Origin: Nitrosomonas sp.
Lineage (GTDB): Bacteria; Pseudomonadota; Gammaproteobacteria; Burkholderiales; Nitrosomonadaceae
Direction of reading: 5' to 3'
Assembly: GCF_019635155.1 (NCBI RefSeq)
Contig: NZ_JAHBZY010000013.1
Span: 33,422 to 97,421, forward strand
DNA length: 64,000 bases
Shown in pieces: positions 1-10,277 of the stretch. The position numbers and the translations under genes are program-made. Under the pieces are notes generated by a model. That model made no database searches. It worked only from the letters and a program-made list of their open reading frames with translations, and was not told where the DNA came from. Numbering within the stretch: the first letter of the stretch is position 1; each line of letters begins with the position of its first letter.

Positions 1-1006
1 CAACATCATTTTCTATCCAAGGGTTGATCAAATCGTATAAAGCCACGCGCTCTTCGCAGCAGAGTATGCTCGGATCATAGTTGGTAATCAGGATAGGGCC
101 CGGTAACTGCTTGCTTAAGGTATACGTATTTCTTTGTTCGTCATGACTCACTGTGAAATCTTTTTCGATCGCTTGAAACAAACCTTCCGGTGAAATGACG
201 TTTGACGGAATTGTCCAGTTACGCTCGAAAGTCAGCGGTTCAGCATACAGTTGCTTTTGGTTTTGAATAGCCGCTAAGTGCAATACAATTCGTCGGAACA
301 TTTCGTAATCCGATCTATCGGACGGGTTATTGTGATATACGGTTTGTTTTTGATGAATATGTTGTCGACTGCGAAGCCGGTGTTCTTGCTCTTTGGTTAA
401 CTGAATGCCGGGAAGAAACTGTTTATTTCCGGTTTGTTCATTAGAATCCATTACCATGAAACCTGTTGATGCCTTCGGGCCATGATGCGAACGGTGTTTA
501 CGTTTTTGTTTTTCCGGTAATGTATCGCCAGTCATCGCATGGGATTCAATCTGATGCAACTGTACCTCTTGTGCCATCATCCTGAGCAATAAGTCGATAT
601 TGAAATGCTGGCGCAATAGCAACGTTAATTTGTGCTGACTGAAGGGAGTGAGAATACGTTTGGTAAACTCGTCGCCAGCGATCGGATCGATACTGAATGT
701 CGGGTTTTCTGCAACACTCGCGCCGAATACCGGTGCCAGCAAGCCGCCGCTTTCTCCGGTTAATGCAGGGGTTGCACCGGCATTGGCACTGAAATTGAAA
801 GTTGCAGCGATGCTTGAAACGCGCGTGAAATGCAAGGGCTCATGGTGTTGAGCGCGGGCAATGTTGGTGAGTAATTGCCGTGACTCCGCATGAATCGCGG
901 CATTGTCGTAAACTTCGATTGCGCGATTCAGGGCAATGGGGGATACACAACCGGTAACTGAAGAAAAAACAAATAAATTAAGGAAAAACCACGATAGTAA
1001 TTTCAT
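1..1006 (-). CDS. Putative lipoprotein, 3' end beyond window edge
   Basis: The reading frame is open from an ATG at 1006 down to base 1, so the C-terminus is missing. The N-terminus is a lipoprotein signal: Met-Lys, a hydrophobic run, then the lipobox V-T-G-C at residues 17-20, which predicts acylation and envelope attachment. The remaining roughly 315 residues are hydrophilic, with Gln/His-rich stretches and a basic K-R-K-H-R segment near the middle. I recognise no family. The start region lies inside a perfect 43-bp tandem duplication (995-1080), so a second ATG at 1049 precedes the real one in another frame. Envelope location is inferred from the signal; the function is unknown. Confidence 0.6.
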   Translation of the reverse strand, partial: MKLLSWFFLNLFVFSSVTGCVSPIALNRAIEVYDNAAIHAESRQLLTNIARAQHHEPLHFTRVSSIAATFNFSANAGATPALTGESGGLLAPVFGASVAENPTFSIDPIAGDEFTKRILTPFSQHKLTLLLRQHFNIDLLLRMMAQEVQLHQIESHAMTGDTLPEKQKRKHRSHHGPKASTGFMVMDSNEQTGNKQFLPGIQLTKEQEHRLRSRQHIHQKQTVYHNNPSDRSDYEMFRRIVLHLAAIQNQKQLYAEPLTFERNWTIPSNVISPEGLFQAIEKDFTVSHDEQRNTYTLSKQLPGPILITNYDPSILCCEERVALYDLINPWIENDV

Positions 1007-1080
1007 TCTGTTGAGTCGCAGAAATTTGCAAGCAATGTAGTAATTTCATTCTGTTGAGTCGCAGAAATTTGCAAGCAATG
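995..1080. repeat. Perfect 43-bp tandem duplication over a gene start
   Basis: Bases 995-1037 and 1038-1080 are identical. The unit contains the start codon and leader of the minus-strand lipoprotein gene ending at 1006. Because 43 is not a multiple of three, the upstream copy's ATG (1049) opens a different frame of 23 codons that stops just inside the lipoprotein gene. The repeat therefore creates a small overlapping leader ORF. Confidence 0.95.
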
Positions 1081-1087
1081 GTGAAGC

Positions 1088-3346
1088 TTATTGATCGCCC
1101 GAATTATGCAAAAAAGCTTCAAACTTATCGACTGTCAACGGTTTGCTGAAAAAATAACCTTGACCGTAATCGCACCGCATTTCAAGTAACAGTTGTTTCT
1201 GCAACTCTGTTTCCACACCTTCGGCAACGACTCTCATGCCAAGCCGGTGCGCCATTGTGATAACCGCCTCGCACAAAATACGATCATACGATTCGCTGTC
1301 CAAATTTGCGACGAACGATTGGTCGATTTTGAGGTAATCAATATCAAATTTTTTTAAATACGAGAGTGATGAATACCCGGTTCCAAAATCATCGATCGCC
1401 ACTTGTACGCCAGCATCCCGGTAGTTAAGTAATTGTTTTACTACCAGCTCATGTACATCGAGCAATAAATTTTCGGTAATTTCCACAATAATGCTTTTGC
1501 CGCTGATTTTACGTTCATTCAGATGATCGACCCAGTCGCTCATCTTACTGATGAACTGTTTGGGGGATTTATTGATACTGATTTGAAAATCCCTGTTGTA
1601 ATGAGCTTGCCAGTGTGCAACCTGGTCAGCTGCTTGTTTAAAAACCCAATCGCCAATATCAGTGATGAGATTGATTTCTTCAGCAATGGCAACGAATTCC
1701 GCAGGATAAATAACACCACGTTCCGGATGTTGCCAACGGATAAGCGCTTCGGCTTTGTATATCCGGTTCGTCGCAAGTTCGACGATCGGTTGATAGGTTA
1801 AGAAAAACTGCTCAGATCGCAGTGCATGGCGGAGTTCATAGGCTGTTCGCGATCGAATCTCAATGGCGGTGCGCATATTGGATGTGAAACAGTTCCAACA
1901 ATTACGGCCGCTATTTTTGGCGGTATACATGGCTTGGTCGGCGTTTTTCATCAATAACTCGGCATTGTTTGCGTCATCCGGAAAAAAAGTAACACCGATA
2001 CTCGCGGATACATAAGCCTGTTTGGAATTCAAATGAAAAGGTTTTGCCAACTCGACAAGAATCATCTTAATAATCATTTCCGCACAATGCTGATCGCTAA
2101 TTCCATTTAAGATGATGGTGAATTCATCACCGCCCAGACGCGCTACCGTATCGGCTTCGCGCACGCATCGATTAAGCCGTTTCGCTGCCTCGACCAATAA
2201 AGCATCGCCGGTACTGTGGCCGAATGAATCGTTGACTTCCTTGAAACGATCAAGATCGATGAACAATACGGCTAATTTGATGCCAGCGCGCGATGCATTT
2301 TTTATTTCATGATCAAGCCGTTCGTAAAACATATTGCGATTCGGCAACCCGGTTAAGGAATCATAATTGGCTTGCCGCCAAATAATTTCATAGGATTTCT
2401 TTTTGTCGGTGATATCCGAAAAATTGATCAGATAGTAATTAATAACGTGATCCTTACCAAGTACCGGGGTGATGCTGAACCATGCCGGATACTCGAGTCC
2501 GCGTTTATTCCGGCCCCATACCTCGCCTTGCCAATGGTTAAATTGTTTGACACTCAGCCAGATTTTTTGGAAAAATTTTGTACCGTGGCGAATCGAAGTC
2601 ACAATCGATACCGGTTTGCCGACAACTTCCTCCGATGAGTATCCGGTAATCTTGTGCAATGCACGGTTAATGGAAATGATCATTTTGTCGGCATCAGCGA
2701 TCATAATCGCTTCGGGGCTATTCTCAAAGACTTTGCTGGATAGATTTAATTGTTCATTTATTTTTTGTTGTTCGAGTGCAATTCCGATAATAAATGATCC
2801 TATTTCCAATAGCTTACGGTGAAATGAGCTGGGCAATCGACGTTCAAAACTCGAAAGTGCGAATGATCCGACGCATTCACCGCCTTTACTCCGAATCGGC
2901 ATAGACCAGCATGAGAGAATGTTAAAATCAATCGCTAATTGACGGATGCTTTGCCAACGCGGATCATCGAGCGTGCTTTCGATATACACCGGCTCCTGCC
3001 GGAAAACCGCATTGCCGCATGATCCAGCTTCAGGTCCCGGGCGCAAACCATTTAATTTCGTAATACATGCTTCAGGTACGCTCGGTGCTGCAAAAACATT
3101 CATGCATTGTTTTTCCTTATCCAATAGCATGACTGTCGCAACTGCGTTATCCAGCAATTGCTCCAATAGCAAACAAACCGTCTCGCAAACTTCTTTGCAA
3201 TCATCCCCTAAAACGACTAACTGCAGAATTTCTTGTTGAAATTGAAGAATTCTTGCTTGCTCGGCTTTAGTTAGATCGAAATAGTCGGTTGGAGTAAAAT
3301 TTTTCTGGAATAAGTCACTGACAATAGGAATATTGGTATTCATCAC
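1088..3346 (-). CDS. GAF-PAS-GGDEF-EAL cyclic-di-GMP signalling protein
   Basis: A 752-residue soluble protein. An N-terminal GAF-like sensor (about residues 35-195) is followed by a PAS domain (about 205-320), a diguanylate cyclase domain and a phosphodiesterase domain. The cyclase motif R-L-G-G-D-E-F is intact and is preceded five residues upstream by R-E-A-D, the expected product-inhibition I-site (RxxD). The EAL domain keeps E-A-L-I-R-W, D-D-F-G-T-G-Y-S-S and V-A-E-G-V-E-T, so hydrolysis of c-di-GMP is also plausible. There are no membrane segments. It stands alone on the minus strand, with no operon partner visible. Whether synthesis or breakdown dominates cannot be read from the sequence. 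The flagellar cluster 23 kb away is a possible target system. Confidence 0.93.
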   Translation of the reverse strand: MMNTNIPIVSDLFQKNFTPTDYFDLTKAEQARILQFQQEILQLVVLGDDCKEVCETVCLLLEQLLDNAVATVMLLDKEKQCMNVFAAPSVPEACITKLNGLRPGPEAGSCGNAVFRQEPVYIESTLDDPRWQSIRQLAIDFNILSCWSMPIRSKGGECVGSFALSSFERRLPSSFHRKLLEIGSFIIGIALEQQKINEQLNLSSKVFENSPEAIMIADADKMIISINRALHKITGYSSEEVVGKPVSIVTSIRHGTKFFQKIWLSVKQFNHWQGEVWGRNKRGLEYPAWFSITPVLGKDHVINYYLINFSDITDKKKSYEIIWRQANYDSLTGLPNRNMFYERLDHEIKNASRAGIKLAVLFIDLDRFKEVNDSFGHSTGDALLVEAAKRLNRCVREADTVARLGGDEFTIILNGISDQHCAEMIIKMILVELAKPFHLNSKQAYVSASIGVTFFPDDANNAELLMKNADQAMYTAKNSGRNCWNCFTSNMRTAIEIRSRTAYELRHALRSEQFFLTYQPIVELATNRIYKAEALIRWQHPERGVIYPAEFVAIAEEINLITDIGDWVFKQAADQVAHWQAHYNRDFQISINKSPKQFISKMSDWVDHLNERKISGKSIIVEITENLLLDVHELVVKQLLNYRDAGVQVAIDDFGTGYSSLSYLKKFDIDYLKIDQSFVANLDSESYDRILCEAVITMAHRLGMRVVAEGVETELQKQLLLEMRCDYGQGYFFSKPLTVDKFEAFLHNSGDQ

Positions 3347-3669
3347 GTGTTATTAGATAATTTTTATTATGTGAATATTGCATGTCTGGTTATTAACTTA
3401 CTGAAAATAGCATGATAAATCAATCTGATTATGTTGCGTGAAGCATTCTCTTGTTTCAGGATCTATACGAATCGGGAATTTTTTCTGTTTCAAAAAAACA
3501 GTAAGCATAAATTTTAATTAACGCCCGGAATTGGAAGAGGGTTCATTCCAGTAAGAAATATTCATGTCATATTGATTTCGGAAAAAATCTGCACCATCAG
3601 CATGGTATGGGAATTGTCATTTACTGGCATGCTTTGCCGATGAATAATCGGCGATTTGCTGCCAAATTG
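3347..3669. other. Intergenic stretch without recognisable gene
   Basis: AT-rich spacer between the start of the GGDEF-EAL gene and the end of the next minus-strand gene. The only structure seen is a short T-T-T-C-T-G-T-T-T / A-A-A-A-A-C-A-G-type pairing near 3480-3505. No tRNA, convincing promoter or small coding frame was found. Confidence 0.5.
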
Positions 3670-4080
3670 TCAGCGCGTGGCAAAGCCGCTTACCTTGAGA
3701 ATCTCCCATTTAAAGTCATGCACATCGGCCACATCATCGGGTAATGCCATAGATAAAGCACCTTTGCTTGATGGAGGCAGATCGAGATTGATTCGATGTA
3801 TCTTCGGATCGTGCGACATGTTCGGGTGCATGTGCATATGATGATGATCATGAATCGGTGTCATGCTGACAACGAGTTGTGTGATATGGTAATTATCGTT
3901 GCCGTTATAAATCGTACCGCTGAAAATCCCCCAGCCGAATCCGGCATCAATTTGTAGTTTTCGGATGGCTTCTTGCGGTAACTCCACTAAATCACTGGCG
4001 ATTACATGGGGCGATAAAAGCAGCGATGCTAATAATATTCGCAAGCAGGCAAGTTTAATAAATTTCGATGTAGCAATCAT
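3670..4080 (-). CDS. Exported protein with His/Met-rich motif
   Basis: A 136-residue protein with a clear cleavable signal peptide: a basic N-terminus, a hydrophobic core around residues 10-27, then an A-S-D cleavage context. In the mature part a short segment (about residues 77-90) reads H-D-H-H-H-M-H-M-H-P-N-M-S-H, with many possible metal ligands. A periplasmic metal-binding role is therefore possible, but this is inference only. No family is recognised. It is monocistronic on the minus strand and divergent from the DUF1810 gene that starts 112 bp away. Confidence 0.6.
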   Translation of the reverse strand: MIATSKFIKLACLRILLASLLLSPHVIASDLVELPQEAIRKLQIDAGFGWGIFSGTIYNGNDNYHITQLVVSMTPIHDHHHMHMHPNMSHDPKIHRINLDLPPSSKGALSMALPDDVADVHDFKWEILKVSGFATR

Positions 4081-4191
4081 TCAATATCCTTTAAAGTGAC
4101 AGTCAAAATTTGAAATTATGCGGAATTATAAATCCTGTTGTGATGCCACATTATTTTTTCATTGAAATAATAACCGAGCGGGGGGCGTTGC

Positions 4192-4635
4192 GTGATCACT
4201 GATTCGAATGATCCTTTTGCATTGGATCGTTTTGTACAAGCGCAATCACATGCTTTCGAAACCGCTTTAGCTGAAATTATCAGCGGCTGCAAACGCTCGC
4301 ATTGGATGTGGTATATCTTTCCGCAATACGCGGGACTAGGATACAGCGCCTTGTCGCAGCGTTATGCGATCAGCAGTGCCGCAGAAGCGCGTGCATACTT
4401 GGATCACCCAATTCTCGGGCCACGGCTGCTGCGATGCTGCGAAGCGCTGCTTGCAATCGATAATCGCTCGGCGTACGAAATCTTCGATTCTCCAGACGAT
4501 ATGAAGCTGAAATCCTGCGCGACATTGTTTGCCAGCATAACACCGGAAGGGTCGGTGTTCGAGCAATTACTGAATCGATATTTTCAGGGAAATCGAGATC
4601 AAAAGACGCTGGATTTGCTTGGAATCAGCAGTTGA
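4192..4635 (+). CDS. DUF1810 family protein
   Basis: A 147-residue cytoplasmic protein starting at GTG. The N-terminus L-D-R-F-V-Q-A-Q followed by H-W-M-W-Y-I-F-P-Q and G-L-G-Y-S-A-L-S-Q-R-Y-A-I is the hallmark of the DUF1810 (YjiX-like) family, small all-alpha proteins with no established biochemical role. Length matches the family. Its last 11 bases overlap the end of the convergent nnr gene. The short spacer upstream offers no obvious promoter. Confidence 0.85.
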   Translation: MITDSNDPFALDRFVQAQSHAFETALAEIISGCKRSHWMWYIFPQYAGLGYSALSQRYAISSAAEARAYLDHPILGPRLLRCCEALLAIDNRSAYEIFDSPDDMKLKSCATLFASITPEGSVFEQLLNRYFQGNRDQKTLDLLGISS

Positions 4636-6172
4636 ACGGCTGCGATGCGCGTTGGTAAACCCATTCATTCAATAACAAACGTGCTTCTGTAATGATTTCC
4701 GATGCCACCATTCCCAGTTTTCCTTGATGATGGCATACCCAGCGGTCTGCCGCAGCGCCGTGCAAATGAACTGCCAGCAATAAAGCCTGACCAGGGTGTA
4801 AGCCTTGCGCAAGAAGTGCGCCGATGATTCCTGCCAGCACATCGCCAGTACCGGCAGTGCTGAGCGCAGGGTTCCCGCTGGTGTTGAGGTAACGTTCGCC
4901 ATCGGGAAAGCAGCAGATGCTGCCAGCACCTTTCAGAACAACATAGCTGTTGAATTTATGCGCGATTTGTAATGCAGCATGCATGCGATTACTTTGCACG
5001 AGGATGCTATCGGTATTCAACAAGCGCGCGGCTTCGGCAGGGTGCGGGGTTAAAATGCTGACAGCGGTGCGTTGATTCAGTTTTTCGGCTAAATTGGAAT
5101 GTTGAGCAATCAGATTCAATGCATCGGCGTCCAATACGAGCGGGTGTGGACTGCCAAGCACGGCTTCGAGCAACGCCAGTGCCTGCGCCGATTGCCCTAA
5201 ACCGGGACCAGCGATCAAGCAATTCAGTGATTCCAATTCCATTAATGCGGATGGCGGGCGCAACATCAATTCCGGTTGAGAGAAATCGACAGCAGGCGCA
5301 TTTTCAGCCAATAATCCCGCATATACCCGGCCAGCACCCAAATGCAATGCAGCTCGGCCAGCGAGTAATGCTGCGCCAGTCATGCCGGTCGAGCCGCCGA
5401 GGATGGCAACATTGCCGAACGAACCTTTATGGCTATTGGCTGGCCGCGGTGGCGGCAGCAGGGAGGTAACGAACGCGTAGTTCAATAGCCAAGCTTGCGG
5501 TTGTGGTTGTTCCGGCGGTAAATGAACGCCAAGATCGCACAGCACCACTGTACCGCAGCATTCCGGCCCGAAATTAGTATACAGGCCGGGTTTGCGTCCA
5601 ATAAAGGTGACCGTAAGCGTTGCACGAATTGCAATGCCGTAAATGCATCCGTCGTCGCTGCCTAGACCGGATGGAATATCCAGCGCAACAATAGGTATCG
5701 CCATGCGGTTGACAATTTCGATCCAATTCCGATACTGACCCTCAATCGGCCGGTTGCGTGATTGATCCAGGCCGATGCCGAACAATCCATCTACCGCAAT
5801 ATTCCAGCTGCGATCGCCATCGGGGATATCGTGATGGATATCGCCGCCGCAATCCAGCCAAGCTTGCAATGCTTGCTTGGCATCGATTGGAACACAATTG
5901 CGGTCGCCAGCGAAAATTACGGTGACGGCATTACCCCATTCTTTCAAATAACGCGCCACGACAAAAGCGTCGCCCCCATTATTGCCCGGACCGGCAAGAA
6001 CAAGGATCGCTTGATTTGAGCGCTTCAATAGCTGATCGCGAATCACTTGTGCCGCCGCCAAGCCGGCTTTTTCCATCAGCGGCGGCGGATTAGGCAATTT
6101 CAGCGCTTGTTGCTCGATATCGCGGATCTGAGTGGTAAAAAAAATTGGGGCAGCGGCGGGCATAATAGTCAT
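4625..6172 (-). CDS. nnr: Bifunctional NAD(P)HX epimerase / ADP- or ATP-dependent dehydratase
   Basis: A 515-residue YjeF-type repair enzyme. It restores hydrated, inactive NADH and NADPH: the N-terminal half (about residues 10-215, with A-G-P-G-N-N-G-G-D-A-F-V-V-A-R) epimerises R- to S-NAD(P)HX. The C-terminal half (about 235-500) is the carbohydrate-kinase-like dehydratase, with G-S-F-G-N-V-A-I-L-G-G-S, D-A-D-A-L-N and the A-G-T-G-D-V-L-A-G-I motif. Both domains look complete. A second in-frame ATG lies three codons downstream (6163), so the exact start is uncertain. It is divergent from purL, and its end overlaps the DUF1810 gene by 11 bp. Confidence 0.95.
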   Translation of the reverse strand: MTIMPAAAPIFFTTQIRDIEQQALKLPNPPPLMEKAGLAAAQVIRDQLLKRSNQAILVLAGPGNNGGDAFVVARYLKEWGNAVTVIFAGDRNCVPIDAKQALQAWLDCGGDIHHDIPDGDRSWNIAVDGLFGIGLDQSRNRPIEGQYRNWIEIVNRMAIPIVALDIPSGLGSDDGCIYGIAIRATLTVTFIGRKPGLYTNFGPECCGTVVLCDLGVHLPPEQPQPQAWLLNYAFVTSLLPPPRPANSHKGSFGNVAILGGSTGMTGAALLAGRAALHLGAGRVYAGLLAENAPAVDFSQPELMLRPPSALMELESLNCLIAGPGLGQSAQALALLEAVLGSPHPLVLDADALNLIAQHSNLAEKLNQRTAVSILTPHPAEAARLLNTDSILVQSNRMHAALQIAHKFNSYVVLKGAGSICCFPDGERYLNTSGNPALSTAGTGDVLAGIIGALLAQGLHPGQALLLAVHLHGAAADRWVCHHQGKLGMVASEIITEARLLLNEWVYQRASQPFNC

Positions 6173-6249
6173 ACAAATGGGATCGTCAGCGATAAGTACA
6201 TCTTCTCGTGTAAAATTGCAAACTTTTAATCTTCGAACGATTGCATTTG

Positions 6250-9200
6250 ATGCTTCAATTTTGTGGTGGGCGTGCGTTGTCGCCGTTCCGGTTGGATAAA
6301 TTACGACGACAACTCAATGCGTTAAATATTGCGATCGCTGAGATCGATACCGACTACTGGTATTTTTGCTCGGTAACTCGCGATTTACAAAGTGATGAGC
6401 TGACAGCGTTGCGTAAGCTGTTAAATCATCAGCAACCGCTGAACCATTCCTTGCGGAATGATGAATTTTGGCTGGTTATTCCACGACCCGGTACGATTTC
6501 GCCATGGTCGAGTAAAGCCACTGATATCGCGCATCACTGCGGGTTAACGGCGGTTGAACGCATCGAACGGGGCATCGCCTATTACATTCAATCCACATCG
6601 CCTTTATCAACTACCGATAAAGCTCGACTGAAACCGTTGCTATACGATCGCATGACTGAAGCTGTGTTTGCGTCGATGGGTGATGCTGCGCGGTTGTTTC
6701 AACACTTTCCATCCAAACCGCTCAATACGATCGATATAATCGGTGGCGGTATCGATGCGTTGCAGCAAGCGAATCAAGCAATGGGGTTGGCGTTGTCGGC
6801 GGATGAAATCGATTATTTACAGCACCACTTCCAGCAAATGCAACGCAATCCGACCGATGTTGAATTGATGATGTTTGCGCAAGCGAACTCTGAACACTGC
6901 CGTCACAAAATTTTCAATGCGGATTGGGTTATCGACGGCAAGCCGCGCAATTATTCGCTGTTTGCGATGATTCGCAACACTCACCAAACGCATCCGCAAG
7001 GCACTCTGGTGGCGTATGCCGACAATGCCAGCGTCATCGAAGGCGCGGATATTGCCCGGTTTTATCCTGGCGACAAGCAAATTTACGGTTACGCTCGCGA
7101 AAAAACGCATGTATTGATGAAAGTGGAAACGCATAACCATCCGACTGCCATTTCACCGTTTCCTGGTGCTGCAACCGGTGTCGGCGGAGAAATCCGGGAT
7201 GAAGGTGCAACCGGACGAGGTGCAAAACCGAAAGCCGGGTTGTGCGGTTTTTCGGTATCCAATTTGAATATTCCGGGCTTCGTGCAGCCTTGGGAAATTA
7301 ATCAATTCAATGAACAAACGCCGTATGGTAAACCGGAACGTATCGCATCAGCGCTGCAAATCATGCTGGAAGGTCCGATCGGCGGCGCTGCGTTCAATAA
7401 TGAATTTGGCCGTCCGAATCTGGCGGGATATTTCCGTACCTATGAGGAACGTGTCGGCGGTGAAATGCGCGGTTATCACAAACCGATCATGTTGGCTGGC
7501 GGTATTGGTCAAATCACGGATGCACATGTGCGCAAGGAAAAATTCCCATCGGGTGCGTTGCTGATTCAATTGGGCGGACCTGGCATGCTCATCGGTTTGG
7601 GTGGCGGCGCGGCTTCCAGCATGGATACCGGCGTCAATACCGAGGCATTGGATTACGATTCGGTACAACGTGGCAACCCGGAAATGCAACGGCGTGCGCA
7701 AGAAGTAATTGACCGCTGCTGGCAGTTGCAACGCTGCGGCATGGAAAATCCAATTCTGTTCATTCATGATGTCGGCGCGGGTGGTTTATCCAATGCATTT
7801 CCGGAATTGGTGCATGACTCCGGCCGGGGCGGGCGTTTCGATTTACGCGCTGTGCCTTCGGAAGAAACCAGCATGTCGCCGATGCAAATCTGGAGCAACG
7901 AAGCGCAAGAACGCTATGTACTGGCCATCAAGCCGGAATCATTGGCGTTGTTTCAGCGCATTTGTGAGCGCGAGCGTTGTCCGTTTGCGGTAGTGGGGGA
8001 AGCCACTGCCGATGAAATATTACGAGTGACCGATCCGCAATCGCCGGTTCTGCCGGTCGATATGCCATTGCCGGTGTTGCTCGGCAAACCGCCAAAAATG
8101 ACGCGTGATGTCATGCACGATTGCCGGGTATTACCGGCGCTTGATTGGAGCCATATCGAATTAACCGATGCGGTTTATCGCGTTTTGCGATTGCCTGCGG
8201 TTGCCGATAAAACTTTTTTAATTACCATCGGTGATCGTAGCGTGGGCGGATTGTCGGTGCGCGATCAAATGGTGGGGCCATGGCAGATTCCGGTGGCCGA
8301 TGTCGCGGTAACCAGTATGGGTTATCAGACAGTATTGGGGGAAGCTTTTGCGATCGGCGAGCGCACGCCATTGGCGTTGATCGACCCGAAAGCGGCTGCG
8401 CGGATGGCAGTCGGTGAAGCGATTACCAATATCGCTGCGGCGGCGATTGAAGGCATTGAAAGCGTTAAATTATCGGCCAACTGGATGGCAGCAGCCGGTC
8501 ATCGCGGTGAAGACGCCGGATTGTACGATGCGGTGTATTCCGTTGGCATGGAATTATGCCCGCAACTCGGTATCAGCATTCCGGTCGGGAAAGATTCGAT
8601 GTCCATGAAAACCGCATGGGAAGACTCGGGAGAACACAAGGAAGTAATCGCGCCACTATCGCTGATTATCTCGGCTTTTGCGACAGTTTCCAATGTGCGT
8701 CAGACACTGACGCCGCAATTGCGCACCGATCGTGGCGAGACCGAATTGATCCTGATCGACTTAGGGCGGGGATTAAACCGTCTCGGCGGTTCCGCTCTGG
8801 TGCAAGTTTACAAGCAAATCGGCAACTTGGCGCCGACGATCGACGGTGAATTTGGTGCTGCCCGGTTGAAAGCTTTTTTTACGGCGATTCAACACCTCAA
8901 TCGAGCCGGGAAGCTGCTGGCGTATCACGATCGTTCCGATGGCGGTTTGCTGGCTACCTTGTGCGAAATGGCGTTTGCCGGACATACAGGGCTGACGGTC
9001 AACTTGGATCAACTGTGCTTCGATCCGCACAGCAGCGATATCGACGGACTGGAAATACGCTCCGAGCAATTAAGCGGACGCTTTTGGGATCGTTTATTGG
9101 CGGTATTGTTTAATGAAGAATTGGGTGCAGTGATACAAATTGCTGCCACAGAACGCAATGAAGTCGTGCAAATCTTGAATGATGCCGGATTGCGCGATCA

Positions 9201-10239
9201 TAGTTTTATCATCGGTCATTTGAATCAAATCGACGAAATCCGTTTGATGCGCAACAACAAACCGGTTTTGTCGGAAAAACGAGCCGATTTGCAGCGTGCT
9301 TGGTCGGAAACCAGCTATCAAATGCAAAAGTTGCGTGATCATCCGGTTTGTGCGCAACAGGAATTTGATCGTATCCTCGATAGTGAGGATCCCGGTTTGA
9401 AGATTGCGCTTAGCTATGAAGCAAGCGACGACATCGCCGCTCCGTTTATTCAAGCCGGTGTGCGTCCGTCTATCGCGATTCTGCGGGAACAAGGCGTCAA
9501 CGGTCATGTCGAAATGGCGGCAGCATTTGATCGTGCCGGTTTTTCCGCGATCGATGTACATATGAGCGACATCATCGCCGGGCGGATATCGTTGAAGGAT
9601 TTTCACGGTTTTGTCGCTTGCGGCGGATTTTCTTATGGCGATGTGCTTGGCGCCGGCGAGGGCTGGGCCAAGTCGATTTTGTTCAATCCGCGCGCGCGCG
9701 ATGAATTCGAAGCATTTTTTCGACGATCCGATACCTTCGCATTGGGTGTATGCAATGGTTGCCAAATGATGAGTAATTTGCAGGAAATCATTCCAGGTGC
9801 AACGGCATGGCCGCGATTTAAACGCAATTTGTCGGAACAATTCGAGGCGCGTTTGGTCATGGTGGAGGTACAACAGAGTCCATCACTGTTTTTTGAAGGC
9901 ATGACTGGAAGCCGTATGCCGATCACGGTGGCGCATGGCGAGGGGAAAACGGAATTTACGTCTACAGAGCAATCGCGGCAATCGGCAAGTCTGGTGACAC
10001 TGCGATATATCGATCATCGCGATCAAGTGACGGAAATTTATCCGTATAATCCGAATGGTTCGGCGCAGGGAATCACCGGCTTAACGACACCGGATGGACG
10101 TTTTAATGTATTGATGCCGCATCCGGAAAGGGTGTTCCGCGTAACGCAGCATTCCTGGCATCCGGATTTACGCGTTGACAATGCCGAAGATGGCCCCTGG
10201 ATGCGTTTGTTCCGTAACGCGCGCAAATGGATCGGGTAA
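6250..10239 (+). CDS. purL: Phosphoribosylformylglycinamidine synthase
   Basis: A large single-chain PurL of 1329 residues, the usual size in Beta- and Gammaproteobacteria. It converts FGAR, glutamine and ATP to FGAM in purine synthesis. Visible features are the N-terminal PurS-like domain, the central ATP-binding repeats ([18 protein letters not shown]), D-V-G-A-G-G-L-S-N and [10 protein letters not shown]-terminal class I glutamine amidotransferase has the nucleophile in G-V-C-N-G-C-Q near residue 1167 and the M-P-H-P-E-R-V-F end motif. I chose the ATG at 6250 rather than the in-frame TTG at 6241, because [11 protein letters not shown] fits the family N-terminus. It appears to be transcribed alone. 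Confidence 0.97.
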   Translation: MLQFCGGRALSPFRLDKLRRQLNALNIAIAEIDTDYWYFCSVTRDLQSDELTALRKLLNHQQPLNHSLRNDEFWLVIPRPGTISPWSSKATDIAHHCGLTAVERIERGIAYYIQSTSPLSTTDKARLKPLLYDRMTEAVFASMGDAARLFQHFPSKPLNTIDIIGGGIDALQQANQAMGLALSADEIDYLQHHFQQMQRNPTDVELMMFAQANSEHCRHKIFNADWVIDGKPRNYSLFAMIRNTHQTHPQGTLVAYADNASVIEGADIARFYPGDKQIYGYAREKTHVLMKVETHNHPTAISPFPGAATGVGGEIRDEGATGRGAKPKAGLCGFSVSNLNIPGFVQPWEINQFNEQTPYGKPERIASALQIMLEGPIGGAAFNNEFGRPNLAGYFRTYEERVGGEMRGYHKPIMLAGGIGQITDAHVRKEKFPSGALLIQLGGPGMLIGLGGGAASSMDTGVNTEALDYDSVQRGNPEMQRRAQEVIDRCWQLQRCGMENPILFIHDVGAGGLSNAFPELVHDSGRGGRFDLRAVPSEETSMSPMQIWSNEAQERYVLAIKPESLALFQRICERERCPFAVVGEATADEILRVTDPQSPVLPVDMPLPVLLGKPPKMTRDVMHDCRVLPALDWSHIELTDAVYRVLRLPAVADKTFLITIGDRSVGGLSVRDQMVGPWQIPVADVAVTSMGYQTVLGEAFAIGERTPLALIDPKAAARMAVGEAITNIAAAAIEGIESVKLSANWMAAAGHRGEDAGLYDAVYSVGMELCPQLGISIPVGKDSMSMKTAWEDSGEHKEVIAPLSLIISAFATVSNVRQTLTPQLRTDRGETELILIDLGRGLNRLGGSALVQVYKQIGNLAPTIDGEFGAARLKAFFTAIQHLNRAGKLLAYHDRSDGGLLATLCEMAFAGHTGLTVNLDQLCFDPHSSDIDGLEIRSEQLSGRFWDRLLAVLFNEELGAVIQIAATERNEVVQILNDAGLRDHSFIIGHLNQIDEIRLMRNNKPVLSEKRADLQRAWSETSYQMQKLRDHPVCAQQEFDRILDSEDPGLKIALSYEASDDIAAPFIQAGVRPSIAILREQGVNGHVEMAAAFDRAGFSAIDVHMSDIIAGRISLKDFHGFVACGGFSYGDVLGAGEGWAKSILFNPRARDEFEAFFRRSDTFALGVCNGCQMMSNLQEIIPGATAWPRFKRNLSEQFEARLVMVEVQQSPSLFFEGMTGSRMPITVAHGEGKTEFTSTEQSRQSASLVTLRYIDHRDQVTEIYPYNPNGSAQGITGLTTPDGRFNVLMPHPERVFRVTQHSWHPDLRVDNAEDGPWMRLFRNARKWIG

Positions 10240-10277
10240 TTGTAAATGCCTATTAACTCACTGAAAGAACAATTCAA

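Noticed and set aside
9094-9873. A 259-codon open frame on the minus strand
   Set aside because: It lies entirely inside purL on the opposite strand, and the peptide has no recognisable domain. It is a shadow of the GC-skewed codon pattern of purL.
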